This document shows, piece by piece, positions 27,496 through 38,400 of a stretch of 64,000 nucleotides of DNA (position 1 is the first letter of the stretch; every line of letters begins with the position of its first letter). Under the pieces are notes generated by a model, which had not been told where the DNA came from, did no database searches, and saw nothing but the letters and a program-made list of their open reading frames with translations. The stretch is from assembly GCF_011059145.1 (NCBI RefSeq), contig NZ_JAALLT010000002.1, forward strand, positions 806,001 to 870,000. Reading direction: 5' to 3'. This DNA comes from Halalkalibaculum roseum (GTDB lineage: Bacteria > Bacteroidota > Rhodothermia > Balneolales > Balneolaceae). Made by a program: the position numbers and the translations under genes.

Positions 27496-30228
27496 TCACG
27501 ATCTATGCCATAACCATTTTATGGACTGACCTATTATCACAGGAGTTATACTCATACCCAGAACAATCATCCATTCTATCAAATTGGGAGGTACTACCTG
27601 CAGAATCTCAGCAAGCATCGGTATATACAAGGCTGAAAGAATAAGAACCACACACAGTGCTAAAGCTCCCCATACGAAAGGATTCCGGGTGATAGTATTA
27701 TCAAAAATACCGGATCCATCCGTCCTCATGTTGAATACATGCCACAGTTGTGCAAATGCCAGTGTGAGAAAAGACATGGTGACAGCCTCCCTTTGGTTTA
27801 ACTCAGGATGAGCCAAAGCATAAAATAAAACCCCGAGAACAGCCGCTGTAATCAATAGTCCGTATCCACCAATACCCAGCCAGTCTTTATTAATCAATAT
27901 GGGCTCGTCCGCTTCACGAGGAGGACGATTCATCACTCCCTCTTCTCCTTTTCCGACACCCAGGGCTAGGGCAGGAAATACGTCAGTCACCAGGTTCAAG
28001 AAAAGAATTTGCAAAGGCAGCAACGGCAAGGGAGCCCCGGCAATAGTGGCAAGTCCGACAATAAGCACCTCGCTAACATTACAGGAGAGCAGGTAGAAAA
28101 TAAATCGTTTTATATTACCGAATATTATACGTCCCTGTTCAATAGCGGAAACAATTGTCGAGAACTTATCATCAGTTAGCACCATATGAGCTGCTTCTTT
28201 TGCAACCTGTGTGCCTCTCTGCCCCATTGCAATGCCGATATCTGCCTTTTTTAAAGCAGGAGCATCATTCACACCATCGCCGGTCATTGCGACTACCTCT
28301 CCCTTATCCTGGTACAGCTGGATCAGATCCAGTTTCTGCCCGGGACTGATACGGGCAAAAATATTGGCATGATTAAGAGAATGATCATCGTCGATAGAAT
28401 CTACCAGGTCTCCTTCCTCCGGCAGTTCGGAGCCATGCACTACTACGGCCTCATGATCGTCTTCCAAGCCAACTTTTTTAGCAATATACCGGGCTGTCTC
28501 CTTTTGGTCTCCGGTTACCATAATCACCCGTATGCCTGCCTGCTGGCATTTTTTTATGGATGGCTTGACATCCGTCCTTGGCGGATCCAATAATGTGATC
28601 AGACCTATGAAAATCAGATCTTTATATGGATCATCTTTGGTACTATCCGTATCGCGATATGCCAAACCGATGATGCGGAGGCCGTTCTCAGCCATCCGGT
28701 TATTAACGGATCGCCAGTATTCCTTTTCCTCATCATCAAACTCTTTTTTGCCGCCGGCAGTCTGCACATAACGGCAATGCTGCCATACTTCGGAGGGTGC
28801 TCCCTTGACAAAAATTCGATGTTCACCTTCACCGATCTTGTTCCAGGTAGCCATCATTTTAACTTCGGCATCGAAGGCTTCCTCCCGCTCCTCGGGGTAT
28901 CGGGAAGTGAGATCACTTCGCTCAAGCCCCGCCCTTCTTGCCGCCCTCAGCAGTGCCACTTCCAAAGGATCACCCGAAGCCTCTTCCGATTTATTGTTAG
29001 TAAGTGACGCATTATTGCAGAGCGCGCCGGTCATAAGAGCCAGTCTCAATTGCTCATCCTCTATGGGATCAACTGCCTCAGCTCCCTCCCTGAAAGGTTT
29101 ATCTCCCTCTGATTCCAGTTCTATCTCACGGTCTCTGAAAAGAAAGTGGGTAACCGTCATGCGATTTTCGGTAAGCGTCCCGGTCTTATCGCTAAAGATT
29201 ATGCCGGTAGTCCCAAGTGTCTCAACGGAAGACAGTCGATTGATAAGTGCATTTCTTTCAGCCATGAGCTTCATTCCCCTGGCAAGCGCAATAGTGGCAA
29301 CTACGGGCAATCCCTCGGGTATGGCGGCCACCGCCAATGCAATTCCCACCTCAATCATGAGATAGATCTCCTTGCCCGAAATAATTCCTGACAGTGTCAC
29401 GAATACGGCTACAAGAAGCGTTAGGGCAATCAGACGATATCCGAGTTTATCCAACCTCTCTTCCAGTGGAGTCTGTTCCGATTCGGCCTCTTCCACCAAT
29501 GAGGAGATTCCTCCCAGCTCTGTATTCAAACCTGTTGATACAACCACGCCTTCACCGGAACCGCGTGTTATGGCAGTACCTTTATAGAGCATATTTCTTC
29601 GTTCGGCCAATATGGTCTCGTCTGCCAGAGGCTCCGTATCTTTGGTTACCGGCATGCTCTCACCGGTAAGAGCTGATTCATCCGCCTGAAGTTTTGAGCT
29701 CTCCGTGATTCTGATATCCGCTGTAATAATATCCCCGGCCTCAACTACCACGATGTCACCCGGCACCAACCCCTCTGCATCAATCTCTCGTATTTCGCCA
29801 TTTCTGCGAACCCGGGTCTTTACTTTGCCCATTTCCAGGAGAGCCTCCATGGAACGTACTGCCCTGATCTCAGTAAAGAAACCTATTGCAGTATTGATGA
29901 TAATGACGGCTATAATCGCCCAAGCCTCAATTATCTCACGGTACAGGAAGGAAACCACCGCTGCGACCACGAGCAGAAGTATGATCAGACTTTTTAGTTG
30001 GTCCCAGAGTATTGCCCATAAGCTTTTTTTGCGATGTTGCCTGAGCTTATTGTATCCGTACGTATCGAGACGCTTTTGTACCTGGTCCTTTTTCAGACCC
30101 TTTTCCGGGCGTACCTCCAAACCGTCTACTACCTCTTCAATAGGTAATGCCCAAGGTTGTTTAAGCGACTCTGCTGAGGCCGTCTGCTCTTTTACTGTAT
30201 CCGTAGTGTCCTCTTTTGTTGAAATCAA
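27496..30228 (-). CDS. P-type cation ATPase, Ca2+-ATPase type (CtpF-like)
   Basis: A 910-residue P-type ATPase. Motifs: TGES (residues 188-191) in the actuator domain, PEGLP (304-308) in M4 as in class II Ca2+ pumps, DKTGTLT with the phosphorylated Asp at 347, KGAPSEVW in the nucleotide domain, and TGDGVNDAPALKKADIGIAMG. An N-terminal cation-ATPase domain and a C-terminal set of helices are present. It probably exports Ca2+ or a similar cation. It follows usp by 13 bp. Confidence 0.92.
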   Translation of the reverse strand: MISTKEDTTDTVKEQTASAESLKQPWALPIEEVVDGLEVRPEKGLKKDQVQKRLDTYGYNKLRQHRKKSLWAILWDQLKSLIILLLVVAAVVSFLYREIIEAWAIIAVIIINTAIGFFTEIRAVRSMEALLEMGKVKTRVRRNGEIREIDAEGLVPGDIVVVEAGDIITADIRITESSKLQADESALTGESMPVTKDTEPLADETILAERRNMLYKGTAITRGSGEGVVVSTGLNTELGGISSLVEEAESEQTPLEERLDKLGYRLIALTLLVAVFVTLSGIISGKEIYLMIEVGIALAVAAIPEGLPVVATIALARGMKLMAERNALINRLSSVETLGTTGIIFSDKTGTLTENRMTVTHFLFRDREIELESEGDKPFREGAEAVDPIEDEQLRLALMTGALCNNASLTNNKSEEASGDPLEVALLRAARRAGLERSDLTSRYPEEREEAFDAEVKMMATWNKIGEGEHRIFVKGAPSEVWQHCRYVQTAGGKKEFDDEEKEYWRSVNNRMAENGLRIIGLAYRDTDSTKDDPYKDLIFIGLITLLDPPRTDVKPSIKKCQQAGIRVIMVTGDQKETARYIAKKVGLEDDHEAVVVHGSELPEEGDLVDSIDDDHSLNHANIFARISPGQKLDLIQLYQDKGEVVAMTGDGVNDAPALKKADIGIAMGQRGTQVAKEAAHMVLTDDKFSTIVSAIEQGRIIFGNIKRFIFYLLSCNVSEVLIVGLATIAGAPLPLLPLQILFLNLVTDVFPALALGVGKGEEGVMNRPPREADEPILINKDWLGIGGYGLLITAAVLGVLFYALAHPELNQREAVTMSFLTLAFAQLWHVFNMRTDGSGIFDNTITRNPFVWGALALCVVLILSALYIPMLAEILQVVPPNLIEWMIVLGMSITPVIIGQSIKWLWHRS

Positions 30229-30241
30229 TATTTATGGGGTT

Positions 30242-31096
30242 TCAATTACTCAAAAACAACGGTACAGGACTATTAGTGACCAGCTCGTGAGTGGTCGACC
30301 CAAAAGTCAGCCTGCGAATGGCACTCATGGAATGGGCTCCCATGATAACCAGGTCAGCACCGGATTCCTTAACGTGACTGATGATCTTCTCACCGGTATC
30401 TCCTCTCTCGAGTAATTTTTCCTGGATATTTTTATAGCCATGTGCTTTCAAATAGTCATTCACCAGGTGTAAAAGCATTCTGGATTTGTCAACCGTAGTT
30501 TCGTCATCAAGATCGCATACATGGACGACTTCCATTTCCAGATCCTTTCCAAAAGGCTGCAGCTGAATAAACCATTGAAGGGCCCTTGCCGAAGCCGTGC
30601 TCCCGTCATGGGCTATAAGCACACGGTTCACATCCCGGTATGATTTATTGACCACCAGTGTGGGGGCCGTACTCTTTTTCACGATATCTGCCAGTGTATC
30701 AGTCTCCTTTGCCGGCCGATTGTAGAAGAAATGTGATTCCCTCCCTATAACGAGCAAGTCGTGATATTTTAAGTCTTCAATGATCCGTTCGTACGGTACG
30801 CCTTCCTCCATCAGTTGATTATGCTTCACACCGGCATTATTTGCCAGCTTTTCAAATTTCTTCAGGAGCTCAGCTGCTTCCCTGGTTGAATCTTCGGTCA
30901 TATACTTGCGCATTTCGTCGGCATAATAGATGGTGCCGATAGCCCCTCCACCTACCTGTACAGCTATGTCGGCCGTATCAACCACCGCCAGGCCCGATAC
31001 AGAAGCCTCAAACTTCTTAGCCAGCTTTAAGGCATATTTCATTGCCAAGGGCGTGTCTATATCCAGATCCAAAGCAACCAAAATTCTGCTAATCAT
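30242..31096 (-). CDS. Tandem universal stress protein
   Basis: A 284-residue protein made of two UspA domains (about 1-145 and 150-284). Both begin with the usual strand (ISRILVALDLD, VNRVLIAHDGS) and the second ends with LVIMGAHSMSAIRRLTFGS-TT, a degenerate version of the ATP-binding G-x2-G-x9-G(S/T) motif. Tandem Usps are typical of the DosR regulon (Rv1996, Rv2005c). It lies between cheB-like and P-ATPase genes in the same operon. Confidence 0.9.
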   Translation of the reverse strand: MISRILVALDLDIDTPLAMKYALKLAKKFEASVSGLAVVDTADIAVQVGGGAIGTIYYADEMRKYMTEDSTREAAELLKKFEKLANNAGVKHNQLMEEGVPYERIIEDLKYHDLLVIGRESHFFYNRPAKETDTLADIVKKSTAPTLVVNKSYRDVNRVLIAHDGSTASARALQWFIQLQPFGKDLEMEVVHVCDLDDETTVDKSRMLLHLVNDYLKAHGYKNIQEKLLERGDTGEKIISHVKESGADLVIMGAHSMSAIRRLTFGSTTHELVTNSPVPLFLSN

Positions 31097-31128
31097 GTAA
31101 GCACCTATATTTTAGTTGATAATTATTT

Positions 31129-32268
31129 CTATGAAATTTTATGGGGATTTAGTGTTTCTGTTGAATCTATATTATTTGCATTTTTTTCCCTGGAATAGGA
31201 TTTGGCACCTGATATCTCAGTGAGTAATTCCGCGATTCTGCCCGGACTCAATTGGTAATCAGCCAGTCCGGATTTCAATGCCTGCCTGGGTAGATCGGGT
31301 ACTAAGGCGGAATCAGGGTGCTGAACCATAACCAGTCCCCCCGCCCTGTTTACGCATTTGAGTCCTTCGTAGCCATCTTCTCCATGGCCGCTTAACAGAA
31401 TAGCAAGAATCTCCTTACCATAGATATTCACTGCCGATCGGAAAAGATTATTAATTGAAGGGCGTGCATCCAGTTCACGCGGACCTTTATGAACTGTTAA
31501 GACCGGTTTGCAGCTCCATCCGCTAATTTCACAATGGTAGCCTCCCGGAGCAATCCAAACTATGCCCGGCTCCAGTTTAGCACCTTCAACTGCTTCTTTA
31601 ACTTCCAATGAGGTCTTTCGGTTGAGCATCTCTGCAAGCTCAGCAGTAAAATACTTGGGAAAGTGTTGAACAATGACAATGGGAATATCAAAATTCTCAG
31701 GCAGTTGAGATATCAGTTCGGATAGGGCCGCCGGACCTCCTGTGCAGGCCCCTATGACCAGGACCCTGGGTTTTGGCCTTTTCAAATCCTTTCTTCTTAA
31801 GCTTTTTCTTCCTGAGTCTTGTATTAATTTTCTTCTCGTTTGTCCCGATTCGCCTTCCTCGGCATACAAACGGGCAGTCATTTCTATAATGGGTACCAGC
31901 CTTTTTTTAAAATGACCACTGGCGAAGAGTAGGTTTTGCCCAAGTCTCGGCTTGGTAATAAAATCAAGTGCCCCAATTTCGAGCGCCTCAAGAGCCAGTT
32001 TTGCTCCTTCCCGAGTACGGCGACTCAAAACAATTACCGGGCAATCTGGGAAAGAGGTCTTCAGTTTTTTCAGTAAATCAAGGCCTTCTTTAGCTTCGAT
32101 ATCCAGTAAAATAATATCCGGATTTAAATTTTTTACTTTATTCTCAATCTGATCGACATCGCCAAAGGCTCCTGTGACATTAAATTGGGAATACTTGCGT
32201 AGCGTCCCTCTAATAGCCTGTCGTGCTAAAATATTCTGTTCAATTATTAATACGTTGATCGGTTTCAT
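31129..32268 (-). CDS. CheB-like receiver/methylesterase
   Basis: A 379-residue protein with a CheY-like receiver (phospho-acceptor Asp56, Lys106 in ITKPR) and a CheB methylesterase domain (from ~168). The His202 (VQHFP) and Asp298 (SGHGEDG) of the catalytic triad are present, but the nucleophile motif reads GACTGG instead of GASTGG, with Cys175 in place of Ser. No cheR, cheA or receptor gene is in the window. It heads the stress operon and follows a 19-bp site at 32383-32401. Confidence 0.85.
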   Translation of the reverse strand: MKPINVLIIEQNILARQAIRGTLRKYSQFNVTGAFGDVDQIENKVKNLNPDIILLDIEAKEGLDLLKKLKTSFPDCPVIVLSRRTREGAKLALEALEIGALDFITKPRLGQNLLFASGHFKKRLVPIIEMTARLYAEEGESGQTRRKLIQDSGRKSLRRKDLKRPKPRVLVIGACTGGPAALSELISQLPENFDIPIVIVQHFPKYFTAELAEMLNRKTSLEVKEAVEGAKLEPGIVWIAPGGYHCEISGWSCKPVLTVHKGPRELDARPSINNLFRSAVNIYGKEILAILLSGHGEDGYEGLKCVNRAGGLVMVQHPDSALVPDLPRQALKSGLADYQLSPGRIAELLTEISGAKSYSREKNANNIDSTETLNPHKIS

Positions 32269-32382
32269 GGCTACCTACCCGGTTTAATCCTTAACATTTG
32301 AGAAGCAATAGCCTGATGATATTGTTACTTAAACAGTACTGAATTCTACAAGAAATTGCTGTGCGGTGCTCAATAAACCTCC

Positions 32383-32401
32383 TGTAAGGAATTCCCCTAC
32401 A
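32383..32401 (-). promoter_or_regulatory. 19-bp palindrome site
   Basis: TGTAAGGAATTCCCCTACA on the plus strand, the best palindrome of the set. It lies about 115 bp before the CheB-like operon start and directly against the stop of the glucan synthase gene. Confidence 0.6.
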
Positions 32402-35400
32402 TTAGGCCTTTTTCTGAATACTTAGGGTAATGTGATGGGTTTTGCCGTCTTGCTTAAGTTTTATTTTAAAATTGCCGCCTGAAATCGGTATCGGTTTCCC
32501 ATCTACGGAGCCCTCCAGTGTTCCTTTTTCCAACCCATCCGGATTTGTGACCTTAATATCATAGCGAGTGCCTTTCTCGAGATTATTTAACGATATCGAA
32601 AACTCCTTCCAGTCGGGACTTATGGATGGATCAATCAACAGGGTATGTTCATTTACAATTTCTAAGCCGAGTATAGATTCCAGGATCACACGATACATCC
32701 ACCCTGCAGAACCCGTATACCAGGTCCAACCCCCCATTCCTGTCAAGGGAGGCTCTCCGTAAATGTCAGCCGCTACAGCATAAGGCTCTACCTTGTAACG
32801 ATCAGCCTGTTCCTTGTTAAGACTATGTGTTACCGGGGTAAGCATCTTCATCAATTCAACCGCACGCCTGCCGTACCCGCTTTCGGCCAAGGCTCTAACC
32901 AGCCAGACTGCAGCATGGGTATACTGTCCGCCGTTCTCCCTGACACCCGGCATATAGCCTTTGATATATCCGGGATTCTTTTCTGTGCTTTCAAAAGGCG
33001 GTACCAGCAGCCTAATCAAACCATCGGATTCAGAAATCAGGTGTTTTTCCGCTGATTCCAGTGCTTTGGCTGCCTTTTCAGGCGTTGCTGCTCCTGAAAT
33101 TACAGCCCACGATTGTGCAATAGCATCGATGATACACTCGTCATTCTCTGAAGAACCCAGTGGTGTTCCGTCGTCATAAAAAGCGCGGCGATACCACTCT
33201 CCGTCCCATCCTTCACTGTTTAAATGCTTTTTAAGTTCTGTTTTGAAGGATTTATAGGTTTCAACCCGATCCTCATCACCCTGCTTTTTGCATATAGGCA
33301 GGAAGTCATCAAGAATCTTGTACAAGAAGAACCCCAACCAGACACTTTCTCCCTGACCATTTTCACCGACCCTGTTCATACTGTCGTTCCAGTCACCGGC
33401 TCCCATTAAAGGCAGCCCGTGATTTCCTTTGGTTAAGGATTTATCAATAGCCCTGCAGCAGTGTTCATATATACTTGCCTTATGAGAAGTAGTCTCCGGT
33501 TCCAGGTAAGCTTCCTGTTCCCCATCATTTAAGGATCGAGTCCTAACAAAGGGGACTCTCTCCTTAAGCAGTTTTATATCATTCGTTCTTCTAAGATAGA
33601 GTGCTGTTACATAAGGAAGCCATAGCAAGTCATCCGAAATTCGTGTACGTGTCCCCCTGTCAGTCGGTGGATGCCACCAGTGCAGCACATCTCCCTCTTC
33701 AAACTGATGTGAGGCATGTAGTTTTATTTGATTGCGCGTCAATTGTTTATCGATATATATAGCAGAGGATGAATCTTGCAGCTGATCCCGGAAACCGTAA
33801 GCCCCGCCTGACTGGTAGAACCCCGTTCGTGCCCACATACGGCATGCAATATTTTGATACTGAAGCCAGCCATTCGCAAGGAAATTGAATTCAAGCTCCG
33901 GGGTAGCGATCTGTACGCCATTAAGCTTGGTATCCCACATCTCCTTGGCATGAGTTAGGCTCTGCTCCAGTTGTGTCTGATTATGATACTTCTTAAGCAG
34001 TTCTATGGCCTGATCCTCTGATTCGGCCTCTCCAAGTAAATAGTATACCAAACACTTTTTCCCTGAACCCAGGTCTATTACGGCACTGCTTGCAGCGCAG
34101 GGATCAAATCCAATTCCGAATTTATCGTTAAGAGGTATATCTTGCCCAAGTACCACCGGATTTTTAAGACTTTGATTTTTACCCAGGAATTGCAGCCTGT
34201 CGGAAGTGAATTGCAGTTCCTGTAGCTTCGTAGAGCTAAACTGACCGGTAAATGCCACCTGTTCGGCAAATTCGTTATTGTAATAATTTCTGGCAAGAAT
34301 GCCTTCAGTATTGCCATGCCACTCCGTATGAACATATTTGGATGATCTGTGTCGAAATACACCGAGTACCCAATCCAGATATCGGAAGAGTCTAAGTTTT
34401 CGCTGGTACAAACCGGTGTTTTTCAATTCAAGCCTGATGATTTTAACCGGATCATCGGGTGCTGTCCATACCGTTAGCTCCTGTTCGATATTCAGCGTCT
34501 CGGTTTTGTACTTTGAATATCCGAACCCGTGACGCACTTCATAGTGGCCAGATCCCGGTATGGGTTTCGGAGTCGGTGACCAATAGATGCCATTCTCTTC
34601 ATCACGGATAAATAGTGCTTCTCCGGGCGGATCCATAACCGCATCGTTAGACCAGGGAGTTAGCCTGTTTTCCCTGCTGTTCCTGCTCCAGGTATAACCG
34701 GAGCCCGTTTCAGATGACAAAAATCCGAACTCTTCGTTAGCTATCACGTTAATCCATGGAGCCGGAGGATAGGTCAGATCCTTTTCATTACGCTTTGCGT
34801 TCAGGTGTATGACGTACTCTTTCCCGTCTTGAGTAAAGCCGCCATACCCGTTATAGAACATCAACTCGTCGGGATCCGTGAATCTCTTTCCGCCGTTATC
34901 ACGAAGATCTATCGGCTTGAATGTTTTCCGAGGGGATTCTCGCTCCATATTTTCAGCGTGAAGCTCTCCAAACTTCAGTTTGGGCAAGTGCCCTGCCAAT
35001 ACTACTTCGGCCACGCTAAAGAGTAATACCCGGTCCTCAGGCTGCACCTCATCACTGCGCAAGACAAATATACCTCCGCGTTTATTAACCCTCTGCCTCT
35101 CCATCGATTTCTGTATATGGTCATGGATAGAATCCTGCAACTCATCGATGTACGAAGGCGGATGGTCATTAATAATGACCAAATCGACATCAAACCCTTT
35201 CAAGCGCCAGAGGGAATGAGCTTTCAAGAGCAATTCAACATTACGCAGATACTCAGTATCGTGGATGCTGTATATTATGATGGGCAAATCACCGGAAATA
35301 CCGTAAGACCATAAGCCGGGCTGCTTCTTTCGGTTCTTCTTCAAGATATTTTCACCGGCTCTCAGCCTTTCACAGCCATAGATCATGGCTCCGGAGAGCT

Positions 35401-38400
35401 TTTGGAAATAATTGGCCTGATGCCCATTCAAACCGATGTGATCAAGCTCAACATTACCATAAAGGGAAGCCAGCTCGAACACACGATCAGTGGCGTAGGG
35501 GTTATCGTAGCGATCGGCAATAGCTATCGCCTCTTCCTTATTGTTTACCTTTCCAAGCCCAAATGTCAGACTGATTTTTTCACCGGGTTTCAAATCAATG
35601 GTTTTTCTGATACTAAAAATTGGATCCGGCACATTGCCCAGAGTCCCTTCAAAACGATGCCCCATATCCATTGCCACAGGTTCTTTCAGATCTCTGCCCC
35701 TACCTATAAAGGCACCGCGATCGGTTTCAAACTGCATCGGACCTGATCCATTGTCGCTTTCTTCCGCAGCAAGGGTATGTACGAGCCAGACAGGTTTTTC
35801 ATCCTCACTTCTAGGTTTCCTCTGGGCAACAAGCGCATGATGTTCGGGTATGTGATCAGTCTGAACAAACAGATTTGAAAACGCCGGGTGAGCCAGATCG
35901 GTCTCCTGTTCATTTATCACAATCTCTGTGTAGCTTGAGATCTCAAACTTTCTTTTACGGTCAGCATAATTGGTAATAGTAAGTTTACGTAATTCAATAT
36001 TGTCTTCTGGAGATACGCAAACTTCCATAAATGACTCCGTCCATTCATCAACACGTGCAATTTGCACTTTACCAGGATGAAACCAGGAATCATAACGATC
36101 GGCCTTTCTGCCTACAGGGGTGTGGCCCATCGACCAATATTCATTGGTTTCGAGGTCCTTGATGTAAAAGAATAAACCGTAGGGATCATAAACTTTGTCA
36201 GGCCTCCATCTCGTGAGGGTAAGATTTCCGCAATACGAATATCCGGAACCGGTATGCGTGATGACCGTGGAGTAGTGGCCGTTGGATAGAATATGTGTTC
36301 TGGGTGGTGCATCGGTCAGGCTTTCCTGCCCGGCGTGCTCCACTTCCACCTGACCCTCTTTTTTCTTACCGGGTTCAAGCTCAACATCAATGGGTCTGGG
36401 CTCTTTAATGGGTATTCCTCTGGGTATGCGTTCCTGCAGCAATAAATCACAGGATTGAACCAATGGATCATTATGAAATAAATTCTGTATCCTATTGCTA
36501 TTCAGTACATTAGATAGTGATAGCAGAATCATTCCCTGGTGATGAGCCATGTACATTTTCACAATGGTCTTGTCGCCTTCTGACTCGTTTACCCGGTTTG
36601 AATAATCGATAGATTCATAGAACCCGTATAGACTAAATGCTCCTTCTTTTTTTAACTCTCTCAAATTTTTAAGAGAGGATTTGGGGTCTACCATCAGAGC
36701 TAACATGGAGGCATAGGGTGCAACCACGTAATTTTCAGCCAAACCGCGTTTCAATCCCAAACCGGGTGCACCAAATGACCGGTACTGGTAATGAAGCTCC
36801 AGGTTCAGAACACCGTATCCGCTTTCTGAAAACCCCCATGGGTAGTTTCGGGAATTGCCGTAATTCTCCTGCCATTTCACAACGTTATCGTAGGTATTAC
36901 TAAGCAAGGTATCTTCATATCGCGACATATAGAGTAGTGGCATGAGGTACTCAAACATTGTACCACCCCAGGAAAGAAGAATCTCATTGCGGTTGATACT
37001 GGTCAGCCTCCTGCTAAGACTGAACCAATGCTCCGGCGACACCTCCCCCTTTGCTATAGCGAGGTAGGATGCCATTCGGGCTTCACTTGCAAAGAGATCG
37101 TATGTCGACTCATCAAGCGAAGCGCGATCAACGTTATAGCCTATGCTGAATAGTTTGCGATCCCGCTTATAAAGAAGGTTGAAATCCATTTCATAGATCA
37201 TCTCGTCACACCAACCGGCAAACTTACGTAATCTTGCCTGCCAATTACTGACAACATGCTCTGCTTTTAAATCCTCTAGCAATAACTCTTTTCCTTCATA
37301 AGCAGACCAACCCTCGAAGTGCTCACCATCTTCTACTTCATTTATTTCGTCAAGCATAAGCTGAATCTGGCTAAAAGGACGTCCGAACCAAAATTCTATG
37401 TCAGTAACCTTTGAACTGCTCTTTTCACCAATAAGTTGCTTAATTTCAATGGCATCCAATTCAATCGCTATAGCTTTTAACTGGTTTAGTTTTCCTTTCC
37501 ACCTGACAATATTTTCTACGCCTTCACCCGGTAGAGCCTCTTTGAGTTCTTTAAGGGTCATTTCTATCTCTTTCCAAAGCTCCGAAGAGGTTACATGTTG
37601 CTGCAGGGTGATTAAGATATCCTCCAGCACCCAAAGAGTTTCCCTAAGCCCCTGGCAAAATGCAGGATTGGGCCATTGAGCATTTTTGAGTTGTTGAAGG
37701 GCCTGCTTTACCACTACCAAAGAACCGGCCAAATTTCCTGAATCCACGGTGGAGATATACCTTGGATGCAATACTTCACGTTTTTCAATATCATACCAGT
37801 TATAAAAGTGACCATTATATTTTTCCAGAAACTTCATGCTCCCCAATGTATTTCCAATTTTATCTAGCAACTCTTTTAAGGCTATATAGCCTGAATCATA
37901 AGCTGCTATCAGTGCCGTTAAAGACAGTCCGATATTGGTAGGAGATGTACGATTAACACTGCCCAGGTAAGGATCTTCCTGAAAGTTATCGGGTGGTAGC
38001 CAGGAATGCTCTTCTGTTACAAATCGATCAAAAAAGTGCCAGGTTCTGCGTCCAAACATGCGAAGTTCGCGGAGGTCTTCCTTACTTAATTCCGGCTTTT
38101 CTGATTTCAGTTCTCTGCTCATCCACCATGCAAAGTAAGGAGTGAATGTCCACAGCAAAGCAAAAGGTATAATTAGATACAACACTTGGGTAGCAAATAG
38201 AACAGCCATGGAAACACAGAGTAATGACCAGAATATGTTAGGCCACATCTTGCGATAATATTTAATCATTCCGGCATTGGATTGCTTCTCGGTTTGTGAA
38301 GCAGATACCCATTCGAGAAGAAGCCTGTTCGAAATTGCCATGCGCCAAACTGTTCGTACTATTGCGTCAAGCGACACATATGCCTGATGAGGCATAAACA

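Noticed and set aside
29705-30415. Long plus-strand frame of 236 codons
   Set aside because: It lies fully opposite the P-type ATPase and Usp genes, whose motifs are intact, and reads as low-complexity Ser/Arg-rich sequence.
31096-31128. Palindrome site in the usp-cheB gap
   Set aside because: TGTAAG is present but the second half does not fit; the two genes are in one operon and need no site here.
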